Shown one piece after another: positions 9,158 through 17,751 of a stretch of 64,000 nt of DNA. Origin of the DNA: Ferrimonas kyonanensis DSM 18153 (GTDB lineage Bacteria > Pseudomonadota > Gammaproteobacteria > Enterobacterales > Shewanellaceae); assembly GCF_000425405.1 (NCBI RefSeq), contig NZ_AUDJ01000014.1, positions 62,001-126,000 of the forward strand, given 5' to 3'. Each line of letters starts with the position of its first letter. The stretch's first letter is position 1. The notes below the pieces were generated by a model, which worked only from the letters and a program-made list of their open reading frames with translations, did no database searches and had not been told where the DNA came from. The position numbers and the translations under genes are program-made.

Positions 9158-9799
9158 ATGAGTCAATTACAATTATTTCCGGCTTTTGCCGTGCCAATGG
9201 CGACCGCTACTCTGGAGGGCGCCGAGCAGCTAAACCCCCAACTTAAAAAGCGCTTTTTTGAACTGGAACAGGCCGGTTTTGAAGAGACCCACACCCCGAC
9301 CACCCGGGTGAATATTTTTGAAAGTAACATGGACCTGTTTACCCTGCAGGATCCTCCTTTACAGCAGCTTCGGCAGTTTTGTCTCTCCTCAATCATGTCC
9401 ATTGTCGCCAGCACGACCCGTAAGAGTGCCGATGAGATGCGACAGTTGAAACTGAAAAACCATGCCTGGTTTCACATTACCCGCAAGCATGGCTACATCG
9501 CCTACCACAACCATCCGCTGGCGTCCTGGTCGGCGGTGTATTACGTCGATGTTGGCGAGGCCAACCCGGACTACCCCGAGTCCGGGCAGATTCGGTTTTT
9601 TCATCCCAGTTCCTCTAATCAGATGTTTATGGACGCGGGAAACACCAGCTTTTCAGCACCTTTTCATCAAGGAACCCTCTCTTTTGAACCAAAAGCCGGC
9701 CAGTTGCTGATTTTCCCCTCTTATCTGATGCACGAGGTGGCACCGTTCATGGGGGAAGGTGAGCGAATCTGCGTGGCAATGAACTGCTGGTTTGAGTAG
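9158..9799 (+). CDS. putative 2OG-Fe(II) oxygenase (TIGR02466-like)
   Basis: 213 residues from the ATG at 9158, which follows AGGGA at good spacing; an upstream in-frame ATG at 9119 lacks one. The sequence resembles the 2-oxoglutarate/Fe(II) oxygenase family 5. Candidate iron ligands are YHNHP (H117/H119), followed by SAVYYVD, and a distal histidine in FPSYLMHEVAP (H192). An arginine in GERICVAMN (about R203) could bind 2-oxoglutarate. The substrate is unknown. Oxygenases of this kind, like PKHD-type hydroxylases, often sit beside TonB receptors, and this one lies between receptor 1 and the TonB2 operon. It is probably cytoplasmic, as no signal peptide is seen. Confidence 0.8.
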   Translation: MSQLQLFPAFAVPMATATLEGAEQLNPQLKKRFFELEQAGFEETHTPTTRVNIFESNMDLFTLQDPPLQQLRQFCLSSIMSIVASTTRKSADEMRQLKLKNHAWFHITRKHGYIAYHNHPLASWSAVYYVDVGEANPDYPESGQIRFFHPSSSNQMFMDAGNTSFSAPFHQGTLSFEPKAGQLLIFPSYLMHEVAPFMGEGERICVAMNCWFE

Positions 9800-10523
9800 G
9801 CGCTGATGTTGATGGTGCCCCCTGGCTTCAGACCGAAGCACAATAAGTTATTCGAATCGCGATAGCTTTGAACCGGTGACTGCCGGTGGTTAAGGACGAC
9901 AGTGGTTGCACGATTTTGGGCCGTTTTCTGAGCATCTGTGGACGCAGAAAGGAGTCGCTGGCTACCCAGGGCCTCTGTTCAAAGCTGATGCCAACACCGG
10001 GATAAAACTCTGCCCGAACCTGGGGTGGAAAAATTTAGTTACATCAACAGCTAACTATGAGGTGACGTTATCGATTCATCATCATCAAAGATGGTGAAAT
10101 CCCGCTCTCAAACGGCGATGTTGATTTCGTTTATGTAAACAGATTTGATGGAGTCATCATCTGGGCATAGGGGTATGGCGATACATTATCCTGCTAAGGG
10201 GTGGGTCTGGGCGCAGTATAATCCAATCGCAACGGACTATTTTTTGAGGAAAAATAGGGAAAAATCCCGTTTTGAGCGAATATTGCTCAATCCTTTTTGT
10301 TTACACAATCTTAGTGCCCTGCGAGTGTTAGTAACACGGTTGACACACCTTGGTAAACTGTGGAAAGATGCGAGTGCGCTCACCTTTATATAGGAAAAGA
10401 GAGCAAGGGATATATAAAAAATAGACCAATAAAGTAGGACTGGCTCTGGCGCAATGCTTAGCGAACACACTGGAAATTGAAGTGTTCAGAGTCGCAAACT
10501 CACAACAAGACTGGTTGGGAACT
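9800..10523. other. long non-coding interval before TonB2 operon
   Basis: About 720 bp without a supported gene; short frames of 63-96 codons here have neither Shine-Dalgarno nor family features. It contains a 6-bp inverted repeat, TTGAGC-N7-GCTCAA (10272-10290), followed by CCTTTTTG, which could be a weak terminator or an operator. A TTGACA at 10340-10345 could be a -35 for the TonB2 operon, with only a poor -10 (AAAGAT) 18 bp downstream. No Fur box was evident. Confidence 0.5.
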
Positions 10524-11300
10524 ATGTCCGTGATTAGTAAAAGAACCGCACTAGCAACTGCCTTTGCAATGACATTGGCAGGAACAGGCGTCGCTTCGGC
10601 AGCCGATTTGGCTGGCATTCAGAAAGCTGATGCCCAAATTCAACAAGATGCAGTTAAGTCTCAGAAGAAGATTAACAAGCTGTATGACCAAGCTCAGGAC
10701 ATGCTGTTCGACTACCGCCTGGTTGTTGACGAGTATGAAACCCTGAAGTCTTACAACGATTACTATGCCGGTCTGGTAGCGGATCAAGAAGCCAACATCG
10801 CTTCTCTGCAAACTCAGATTGGTGGTATCGAGAAGACCAAGCAAGGTGTTATTCCACTGACTTTCAAGATGATTGAAACCATGGACCAGTTCGTTGAACT
10901 GGACGTGCCTTTCTCCATCGACGAGCGTCGTGCCCGTGTGGCCCGCCTGAAAGAAGTGATGGGTGACTCCAACGTTTCCACTGCGGAGAAGTACCGTTTG
11001 GTTCTGGATGCGTACCAGATCGAAAACGAGTACGGCAACAAGATGGCCGCTTACGAAGGTAAGTTGAACATCGAAGGCAAAGAGCTGACCGTGGATTTCT
11101 TCCACCTGGGTCGCGTGGTGTTCCTGGCCCAGTCTCTGGACCAGAAGAACGGTTGGGTATGGGATAATGCATCCCGCGGCTGGAAAGCCCTGCCTGATGA
11201 GTCCATGCGCAGCGTTGCCAACGCAATCAAGATGGCGCGTAAGCAAGCCGCTCCTGATCTGCTGAAATTGCCTGTTCGTACCGCGGAGGGAGCAGAATAA
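10524..11300 (+). CDS. DUF3450 periplasmic protein of the TonB2 system
   Basis: 258 residues from the ATG at 10524, preceded by GGGA; the upstream in-frame ATG at 10482 would mask the signal peptide. The signal peptide is MSVISKRTALATAFAMTLAG up to about VASA. The mature protein is largely helical, with a coiled-coil-like N-terminal half (Q/K/D-rich, residues about 30-110). DUF3450 proteins are regularly encoded first in TonB2-TtpC operons of Vibrio and Shewanella relatives and are thought to assist energy transfer to receptors; their mechanism is not established. The stop overlaps the next start by one base (TAATG), so translation is coupled. Confidence 0.88.
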   Translation: MSVISKRTALATAFAMTLAGTGVASAADLAGIQKADAQIQQDAVKSQKKINKLYDQAQDMLFDYRLVVDEYETLKSYNDYYAGLVADQEANIASLQTQIGGIEKTKQGVIPLTFKMIETMDQFVELDVPFSIDERRARVARLKEVMGDSNVSTAEKYRLVLDAYQIENEYGNKMAAYEGKLNIEGKELTVDFFHLGRVVFLAQSLDQKNGWVWDNASRGWKALPDESMRSVANAIKMARKQAAPDLLKLPVRTAEGAE

Positions 11301-12661
11301 TGAAAAAGTTAATCTCTACCGCTATGGTAGCGGCCGCCCTGTCTTTCAGTGGTGCCGCCCTGTCTGCCGAAGCGCCGAAAGCCGTGTCTCTGGATCAACT
11401 GCTGAACCAGGTTAAGACCGAGCGTCAATCCGATGCCAAGCTGAACAAGAAGCGTGAGTCCGAGTTTACTTCTGAGCGTGCCGATAAGGCGGCGCTGCTG
11501 AAGAAAGCCAAGGCGCAACTGGCTGCTGAAAAGCAACGTGGTGAAGATCTGGTTCGTCGCTTCAGCGACAACGACCAGACCATCAACCAGTTGAACAAGG
11601 ACCTGGAAACCGCCAAAGGTGACCTGGGTGAGATGTTCGGTGTGGTTCGTCAGGTGTCCAACGACACTGCCGGCCTGATCGATGCTTCTCTGATCAGCGC
11701 TCAGTACCCTGGCCGTGAAGACCTGATGTTCAAACTGGCTCAGGCTAAAGAACTGCCTACCATCAAAGAGCTGGAAGAGCTGTGGATCTCCCTGCAAACT
11801 GAGATGACTGAGTCTGGCAAGGTGGTTAGCTTCAACGCGCCGGTTACCGATTCCAACGGTAACGTGTCCGAGCAGAAAGTGACCCGTGTTGGTCCCTTCA
11901 CCCTGCTGGCCAACGGCGAGTACCTGAGCTACAACGCCGAGACCGGTACCGTACTGGAACTGCCTAAGCAGCCAGAAGGCTTCAAGGTTGCGACCGTTAA
12001 GAAGTTCCTGGGCGCGGGCGCCGGTGAAGTCACCGACACCTTCGTGGATCCTTCTAAAGGCGCACTGCTGGCGGTGTACACTCAGAAAGCCTCTCTGGAA
12101 GAGAAGTTCCACCAGGGTGGCACCGTGGGTTACATCATTGCAGCCCTGCTGGCCTTTGGCCTGCTGATTGCCGTATGGAAAGTGGTTTCCCTGACCGCAA
12201 CTTCTGCCAAGATTCGTTCTCAAATCAAGAACGTGGATAACCCAGGTAACAACCCTCTGGGCCGTATTCTGAAGGTTTACAAAGAGAACACCAACGTTGA
12301 CGTTGAAACTCTGGAACTGAAGATTGACGAAGCGATTCTGAAAGAAACTCCGAAAATTGAACGTGGTGTACCACTGATTAAGGTACTGGCGGCCATTGCT
12401 CCTATGCTGGGTCTGCTGGGTACCGTAACCGGTATGATCAAGACCTTCGAGAACATCACCCTGTTTGGTACTGGTGATCCGAAGATCATGGCCGGTGGTA
12501 TCTCCATGGCTCTGGTTACAACTGTTCTGGGTCTGATTGCAGCACTGCCTCTAATTCTGACTCACGCTCTGGTTGCCGGCCGTGCTCGCGCGGTAGTGGA
12601 TGTACTTGAAGAGCAAAGCGCCGGAATTGTAGCAGCACACGCTGAAACAAGGAGCAAGTGA
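11300..12661 (+). CDS. ttpC: TonB2-system accessory TtpC (MotA/TolQ/ExbB family with periplasmic extension)
   Basis: 453 residues, two to three times the size of a simple ExbB. A signal peptide (MKKLISTAMVAAALSFSGAA) precedes a long periplasmic helical region rich in charged residues (about 25-270). A transmembrane segment (VGYIIAALLAFGLLIAVWKV) follows. The proton-channel domain carries PMLGLLGTVTGMIKTF and MAGGISMALVTTVLGL. This matches TtpC, which Vibrio TonB2 complexes require for receptor energisation. It starts on the last base of the DUF3450 stop, with GGAGG just upstream, and ends 1 bp before exbB2. Confidence 0.92.
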   Translation: MKKLISTAMVAAALSFSGAALSAEAPKAVSLDQLLNQVKTERQSDAKLNKKRESEFTSERADKAALLKKAKAQLAAEKQRGEDLVRRFSDNDQTINQLNKDLETAKGDLGEMFGVVRQVSNDTAGLIDASLISAQYPGREDLMFKLAQAKELPTIKELEELWISLQTEMTESGKVVSFNAPVTDSNGNVSEQKVTRVGPFTLLANGEYLSYNAETGTVLELPKQPEGFKVATVKKFLGAGAGEVTDTFVDPSKGALLAVYTQKASLEEKFHQGGTVGYIIAALLAFGLLIAVWKVVSLTATSAKIRSQIKNVDNPGNNPLGRILKVYKENTNVDVETLELKIDEAILKETPKIERGVPLIKVLAAIAPMLGLLGTVTGMIKTFENITLFGTGDPKIMAGGISMALVTTVLGLIAALPLILTHALVAGRARAVVDVLEEQSAGIVAAHAETRSK

Positions 12662-12662
12662 T

Positions 12663-13187
12663 ATGCTTTACCTGATAGAGCTCTGGGAATCTGTCAGGGA
12701 CTTCATGGCAACAGGCGGTGACGTTCTCTGGCTTGTAGCAGGTGCCCTCTTTTTGATGTGGGTACTGATGCTGGAACGTTACCTCTACCTCAGCTTTGTG
12801 TTCCCTAAGGTGCGCAAAGAGGTGGTAGACAACTGGCACGCCCGTGAGGATAAAACCTCCTGGCATGCTCACCGAATCCGTGAAGCATGGCTTTCCCAGG
12901 CCAAAGAACAGTTAACTGCCCGAATGGGACTTATCAATGCGCTGGTGGCCATCTGTCCAATGCTCGGCTTGCTCGGTACCGTTACCGGCATGATCGCAGT
13001 ATTTGAAGTGATGGCAGTACAAGGCACAGGTAACCCCCGCTTGATGGCAGGTGGTATCTCGATGGCAACTATTCCGACTATGTCGGGCATGGTGGCAGCA
13101 CTGTCAGGGGTATTCTTCAGCACCAGGCTGAACGCATCCCTGAAGGTGTCTGCTGAGAAACTGCAAGATAGTTTGTCACACCACTAG
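12663..13187 (+). CDS. exbB2: ExbB2 proton channel subunit
   Basis: Inner membrane proton channel subunit that, with ExbD2, powers TonB2. It has 174 residues, shorter than E. coli ExbB (244), as usual for ExbB2. Transmembrane segments are VLWLVAGALFLMWVLML near residue 20 and two more around INALVAICPMLGLLGTVTGM and SGMVAALSGVFFS. The MotA/TolQ/ExbB signature is conserved (PMLGLLGTVTGMI, MAGGISMA). AGGAG precedes the start, and the gene lies 1 bp after ttpC in the operon. Confidence 0.94.
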   Translation: MLYLIELWESVRDFMATGGDVLWLVAGALFLMWVLMLERYLYLSFVFPKVRKEVVDNWHAREDKTSWHAHRIREAWLSQAKEQLTARMGLINALVAICPMLGLLGTVTGMIAVFEVMAVQGTGNPRLMAGGISMATIPTMSGMVAALSGVFFSTRLNASLKVSAEKLQDSLSHH

Positions 13188-13199
13188 AGAGAGTTTTTT

Positions 13200-13604
13200 A
13201 TGGCACGCAAAAAGCATGCAAGCGCCTCTGAGGGTGCGGAAGTCGATATGACGCCGATGCTGGACATCGTTTTCATCATGCTGATCTTCTTCATTGTAAC
13301 GACCTCGTTCGTGAAGGAGTCTGGTATTGACGTCAACCGTCCTAAGGCGCAACAGGCGAGTAAGAAGCCTTCGGCTAACATCTTTATCGCAATTAACGAA
13401 GCTGGCATCGTTTACATGGAGAAACGGGAAGTCGACATTCAACGCGTACGTGCAAACGTAGAGCGGATGTTGGCCGAATCGCCAGAAGCTTCTGTCATGA
13501 TCCAGGCAGACAAGGCCGCCAAACACGGCGTCGTTGTTAAGGTGATGGACCAGGTGAAAGCCGCCGGTATCAACACCATTTCTGTCGCAGCGAAGGAAGA
13601 GTAA
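13200..13604 (+). CDS. exbD2: ExbD2 biopolymer transport protein
   Basis: 134 residues. The single transmembrane helix carries the conserved proton-responsive aspartate in MTPMLDIVFIMLIFFIVT (D28 region). The periplasmic domain follows (VFIAINEAGIVYM, then VMIQADKAAKHGVVVKVMDQ). It works with ExbB2 as the proton-motive-force motor. It lies 12 bp after exbB2 and 2 bp before tonB2. Confidence 0.95.
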   Translation: MARKKHASASEGAEVDMTPMLDIVFIMLIFFIVTTSFVKESGIDVNRPKAQQASKKPSANIFIAINEAGIVYMEKREVDIQRVRANVERMLAESPEASVMIQADKAAKHGVVVKVMDQVKAAGINTISVAAKEE

Positions 13605-13606
13605 TT

Positions 13607-14227
13607 ATGCAGCGATCACTGTTAGCCCTAATTCTCGGCGCAGCGGTGACCTTCGCTCTGTTCTCTTTCATGGCGTTTTTGATCGATGGTGGCGCCAAGC
13701 GCGCCGCCAATTCAGTCGACCTGCCGCCAATTGAGATTGTGATGGATCGCCAGGACGCGAAAGCCCAGAACCGAGACCGGCCTAAGCCTAAACCGCCTAA
13801 GCCGCCGGAAAAGCCGCCAGAGCCTATCGATCTGCAACCTGAAACCAATGACGTTTCAGATGCTGTATCCATTAATGTCCCAAGTGTAGACCTGGGTAAC
13901 GTTAATGCCGGTATGGGTGATGTGGGCGGCGCCATGATGCGTGACGGTGATGCAACTCCGATTGTTCGAATGGAACCTAAGTGGCCGATGAAAGCGCTCC
14001 GAGAGGGCAAAGAAGGTTACGTAGTGATGAAGTTCACCATCAACGAGTTGGGTCAGCCAGAAAACATCGTGGTCATCGAAGCTGAGCCGAAGCGCCTGTT
14101 CGATAAAGAAGCGAAGCGCGCCCTGCGTAAGTGGAAGTACAAGCCGAAAATTGTTGATGGCAAGCCGGTTAAACAGCCTGGCATCACGGTTCGTCTGGAC
14201 TTCAAACTGAATAAAGACCAAGGCTAA
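13607..14227 (+). CDS. tonB2: TonB2 energy transducer
   Basis: 206 residues. It has an N-terminal membrane anchor (LLALILGAAVTFALFSFMAF), a Pro/Lys-rich linker (RPKPKPPKPPEKPPEP, about residues 63-80), and a TonB C-terminal domain starting at RMEPKWPMKALREGKEGYV and running through LRKWKYKPKI to the end. The domain contacts TonB boxes of outer membrane receptors. The short linker is typical of TonB2 as against TonB1. The four receptors within 15 kb are natural partners, though this is inferred from position. Confidence 0.95.
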   Translation: MQRSLLALILGAAVTFALFSFMAFLIDGGAKRAANSVDLPPIEIVMDRQDAKAQNRDRPKPKPPKPPEKPPEPIDLQPETNDVSDAVSINVPSVDLGNVNAGMGDVGGAMMRDGDATPIVRMEPKWPMKALREGKEGYVVMKFTINELGQPENIVVIEAEPKRLFDKEAKRALRKWKYKPKIVDGKPVKQPGITVRLDFKLNKDQG

Positions 14228-14239
14228 GGAGGAGGTATC

Positions 14240-15493
14240 ATGCGCATGAAAAGCAAACTGCTGCCTGCTCTGTTGCTGGCAACCCTAGGCGCCGGCGCGG
14301 TAGCGCCTGCAGCCCTGGCAGCAGAAAAGTGCCCCGCCGATGAGCGCAAGACCAAAGTGGTCTCTGAGCGAGTCGGTAAGAAGATTCAGAAAGCGTTCGA
14401 GCTGTACAGCGCCGATCAGCTGGATGAGGCTTTGGCGCTGCTGCTGGAGATCGACCCTCGGAAGGACTTTGACAAAGCCTACGTCAACCGCTTTATCGGC
14501 AACATTTACGCCGGCAAAGAGGGTAAGGCCCAAGTCGCCATGAAGCACCTGCAGTTGTCTGTGGATGCGGACCTTCTCGGCGGAACCGATCAGGCTCAGG
14601 CGATGCGTCTGCTGGCCGACCTGCGTATGCAGGAGAAGAATTACAAGGCGGCTCTGAAAGGCTATGAAGACTGGATGGCGTTTACCTGTAAGGAAGACAT
14701 GAATGTCTACCTGCGCATGGGTAGTGCCCAGTTTGAGCTGAAGCAGTTCGATAAAGTAATTCCTCTGGCTGATCACGCCATTCGGTTGCAGAAGAAGCCG
14801 AGTAAAAACGCTTACGTTCTGAAGATGGGCTCCTACTATGAGTCCAAGCAGTACAAGAAAGCGGCGGCAGTCGTCGAAGATATGGTGGAGCTGTTCCCGG
14901 AAGAGAGCAAGCTGTGGGTTCAGTTGGCTCAGATGTACATGCTGAGCGAAAACTACACCAAGGCCCTGTACACCATGGACGTCGCTTATCGCCAGAATCT
15001 GCTGGAGAAGCCATCTCACTATAAGATGCTGGCTCAGCTGTACGCTCAGAACGAGATCCCTTATAAGTCGGCCGTGATTCAGGAGCAGTACCTGAGCAAC
15101 GGCATGGTAGAGAAAGATGAATCGGCATTGTCGATGCTGGCCAACACCTACCACCAGGCTAAAGAGATTGCCAAAGCGGCCAAGTACTACGGCGAAGCCG
15201 CGGCTCTGACCAACAACGCCAAGCATTACACCAAGCAGGCGGCCCTGCTTCTGGAATCCCAGAAGTACAAGGCGGCACAGGCTGCGGGTAAGAAGGCGTT
15301 GAAGGCGGACGGTTTGAAGAGTGCCGGTCAGGTTCAGATGATTCTGGCTCAGGCGTACTTCTATAACGACCAGTTCAAGGAAGCGTACAAGGCCTGTAAG
15401 GCAGCGACCAAGGATAAGAAAACCAAGAAGGCTGCGACCAGCTGGTTGTCTTATATCGAGGACACCGCCAAGCGGAAAAAGGTTTCCATCTAA
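14240..15493 (+). CDS. TPR-repeat periplasmic protein of the TonB2 operon
   Basis: 417 residues with a signal peptide (ending near PAALAAEK). Helical tetratricopeptide-like repeats fill the rest, for example YKAALKGYEDWMAF, YKKAAAVVEDMVELFPEE, YTKALYTMDVAYRQN, AKAAKYYGEAAALT and YKAAQAAGKKALKA. It is the last gene of the DUF3450-ttpC-exbB2-exbD2-tonB2 operon, with a very strong Shine-Dalgarno (AAGGAGGAGG) 12 bp after tonB2. TPR proteins occupy this place in related genomes and may act as a scaffold for the Ton complex; the role is inferred. Confidence 0.85.
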   Translation: MRMKSKLLPALLLATLGAGAVAPAALAAEKCPADERKTKVVSERVGKKIQKAFELYSADQLDEALALLLEIDPRKDFDKAYVNRFIGNIYAGKEGKAQVAMKHLQLSVDADLLGGTDQAQAMRLLADLRMQEKNYKAALKGYEDWMAFTCKEDMNVYLRMGSAQFELKQFDKVIPLADHAIRLQKKPSKNAYVLKMGSYYESKQYKKAAAVVEDMVELFPEESKLWVQLAQMYMLSENYTKALYTMDVAYRQNLLEKPSHYKMLAQLYAQNEIPYKSAVIQEQYLSNGMVEKDESALSMLANTYHQAKEIAKAAKYYGEAAALTNNAKHYTKQAALLLESQKYKAAQAAGKKALKADGLKSAGQVQMILAQAYFYNDQFKEAYKACKAATKDKKTKKAATSWLSYIEDTAKRKKVSI

Positions 15494-15496
15494 ATT

Positions 15497-15522
15497 AAAA
15501 GCCCCGCTTGCGGGGCTTTTTT
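15497..15522 (+). terminator. terminator of TonB2 operon
   Basis: AAAAGCCCCGC / GCGGGGCTTTT stem with T run immediately after the TPR gene; it ends the six-gene unit. Confidence 0.92.
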
Positions 15523-15566
15523 CATTCCCTTCCAGCCCATGGAATAACAATAACAAGGAGCCCTTC

Positions 15567-17393
15567 ATGAGAATGGCACAACTGGCCCTGGCGGTGACCC
15601 TGACCATTGGACTCGGGGGCTGCAACCCCTCCGCCAGTCCAGAGTCTCAAGCCCCGTCTCCTGCCTCCCAAGTTTCTCAGTCAGCCGACCAGCAGTATAT
15701 GCAGCTGGTGGAGCGCTATTTTGATGATCAATTGGCGCTGAACCCCATCAACGCCACCTTTGTGGGTCGCAGCGAATACAACCACCTGTTTGGTAACGAG
15801 CTGTCAGAGGAGTACCTGAAACAGCGTCATGACCTCAATACTCAGATGCAATCGGATCTGGCTCGAATTGAGATTGAGTCGCTGTCACCTCAGCATCAAA
15901 TTGGCTATCAGGTGATCGGCTATGACGTGCAGATGGCGCTGAAGGACGAGACTTTTCCATCACGATGGCTACCCTTGAACCAGTTTTACAGCAAGGTGTT
16001 TACCCTGGTGCAGCTGGGCAGTGGCGAATCGGCTCAGCCGTTTGAGACTGAGCAGGATTTCGATAACTTTATCGGCCGGATGAATGGGTTTTCCCAGTGG
16101 GTCGACAGCGCCATCGAGCGGATGCAGCAGGGTATTGACTCAAAAGTGGTGTTGCCTCGAGTGCTGGTTGAACGGATGATTCCTCAGATTGAGGCTCAGT
16201 TGGTGACACAACCGCAAGACAGCATCTTTGCTCAGCCTTTGCAGCAGTTGCCAGACAACCTGACCCCGGCGCAGCAGCAGGCGCTGCAAAGCCGTTATAA
16301 CGATGCCATCATGACGGTTTTGATGCCGGCATTGCAGAAGTTGAATACCTACCTGAAGCAGGAATACCTGGCCGCCTCCCGCGGCTCTCACGGTTGGTGG
16401 GGACTGACCAATGGCAAGGCCTGGTATCAGCATCTGGCCAACCTGCACACCACCACCACCATGCCGGTGGAGGAGATTCACGAGTTGGGGCTGCAGGAAG
16501 TGGCTCGAATCCTGGAAGAGATGGATAAGGTTCGGCAAAAAGTCGGTTTTGACGGTGACCTGGCCGCGTTTTTTGAGCACCTGGGCTCTGACCCGGAATT
16601 TTTCTTCGAGGATAAGCAGGGACTGGTCGATGGCTACATGACCCTGAAAACCAAGATCGATGCGGTGCTGCCGAGTTATTTCGATGTGTCGCCGAAGGCC
16701 GATTACGTGGTCAAGCCGGTGGAGCCGTTCCGTGAACGCTCTGCCGCCGGCGCCAGTTACGAAGCGCCAGCACCGGACGGCAGCCGTCCCGGCGTGTTTT
16801 ACGTTAACACCTACAACCTGAAGGCTCAGCCCAAATGGGGGATGACCACGCTGTCGTTGCATGAGGCAGCACCGGGCCACCATTTTCAGATCGCCATTAA
16901 GCAGGAGCTGGACGATGTGGCCAGTTTCCAGCGTTTTGGGGGCTACACCGCCTTTGAGGAGGGCTGGGCACTGTATGCCGAGTACCTGGGCATAGAGATG
17001 GGGCTGTTCAGTGACCCCTATCAGTACTTTGGTAAGTTATCCGACGAAATGCTGCGCGCCATGCGTCTGGTGGTGGATACCGGTTTGCATGCCAAGGGGT
17101 GGAGTCGTGAGCAGGCGATTCAGTACATGCTGGATAACAGCCCCATGGCGGAGTCGGATGTTACCGCCGAAGTTGAGCGCTACATGGCGATACCCGGTCA
17201 GGCGTTGTCCTACAAGGTGGGGCAATTGAAGATTCTGGAGTTGCGTAACTATGCGCAGCAGCAGTTGGGTGACAAGTTTGATATCAAGTCATTCCACAAT
17301 CAAGTGTTGACTTCCGGATCACTGCCGATGGCGGTATTGGAACAAAAAATTTACTTGTGGGTCGACAATCTGCGAGCCCAGTCAAAAAAATAG
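15567..17393 (+). CDS. DUF885 metallopeptidase-like lipoprotein
   Basis: 608 residues. The N-terminus is a lipoprotein signal with lipobox LGGC (Cys near residue 19), so the protein should be anchored in a membrane on the periplasmic side. The DUF885 domain shows HEAAPGHHFQ at about residues 432-441, an HExxxGH zinc-binding motif. GGYTAFEEGWALYAEYLG lies about 20 residues further on and would supply the glutamate ligand. Family members are putative zinc peptidases. AAGGAG precedes the ATG and the gene is monocistronic. Its place between the TonB2 operon and three TonB receptors hints at processing of an imported peptide, which is speculative. Confidence 0.88.
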   Translation: MRMAQLALAVTLTIGLGGCNPSASPESQAPSPASQVSQSADQQYMQLVERYFDDQLALNPINATFVGRSEYNHLFGNELSEEYLKQRHDLNTQMQSDLARIEIESLSPQHQIGYQVIGYDVQMALKDETFPSRWLPLNQFYSKVFTLVQLGSGESAQPFETEQDFDNFIGRMNGFSQWVDSAIERMQQGIDSKVVLPRVLVERMIPQIEAQLVTQPQDSIFAQPLQQLPDNLTPAQQQALQSRYNDAIMTVLMPALQKLNTYLKQEYLAASRGSHGWWGLTNGKAWYQHLANLHTTTTMPVEEIHELGLQEVARILEEMDKVRQKVGFDGDLAAFFEHLGSDPEFFFEDKQGLVDGYMTLKTKIDAVLPSYFDVSPKADYVVKPVEPFRERSAAGASYEAPAPDGSRPGVFYVNTYNLKAQPKWGMTTLSLHEAAPGHHFQIAIKQELDDVASFQRFGGYTAFEEGWALYAEYLGIEMGLFSDPYQYFGKLSDEMLRAMRLVVDTGLHAKGWSREQAIQYMLDNSPMAESDVTAEVERYMAIPGQALSYKVGQLKILELRNYAQQQLGDKFDIKSFHNQVLTSGSLPMAVLEQKIYLWVDNLRAQSKK

Positions 17394-17427
17394 CCCCGGC
17401 GAATTTTCCCAACGTTTCAACTCTCAC

Positions 17428-17460
17428 AAAACCGTGATCTCGATCACGGTTTTGTTTTTT
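17428..17460 (+). terminator. terminator after DUF885 gene
   Basis: An 11-bp stem AAAACCGTGAT / ATCACGGTTTT with CTCG loop and a T run. Confidence 0.9.
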
Positions 17461-17751
17461 GCCGCGAGCGAGTTGTTAAACTGACTTAACGGTCGGATTC
17501 TCTGCATAAAACTCCACGACCCAGTGGATTAGCCTCCTTTCGCAAGCAAATTAACTGTAAATAAAGTATGCGCATGCGGATGTCACACCAAACGCAATTT
17601 ATGTTTAACAAGGTCGCTACACCAGCATAGCACTCTGTTTCTTGATCTTATTCATGGTGTTTAACACTATCGTGGGGTGGTTCGCAGAATATTAAACAAA
17701 TAACGGCGGACCGTTAACGATTACAACAAAAAGCACATTAGGGAGTAAGGG
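17461..17751. other. leader before TonB receptor 2
   Basis: About 290 bp with no gene. It holds a perfect 11-base palindrome GTGTTTAACAC (17657-17667), a possible operator about 85 bp before the receptor start, and AGGGAGTAAGGG as Shine-Dalgarno. No regulator can be assigned. Confidence 0.4.

Noticed and set aside
10145-10393. 82-codon plus-strand frame before the TonB2 operon
   Set aside because: No Shine-Dalgarno, no family features, and it overlaps other equally weak frames.
17428-17460. AACCGTGAT-CTCG-ATCACGGTT as a CRP operator
   Set aside because: It is followed by a T run directly after a stop codon, so a terminator is the simpler explanation.
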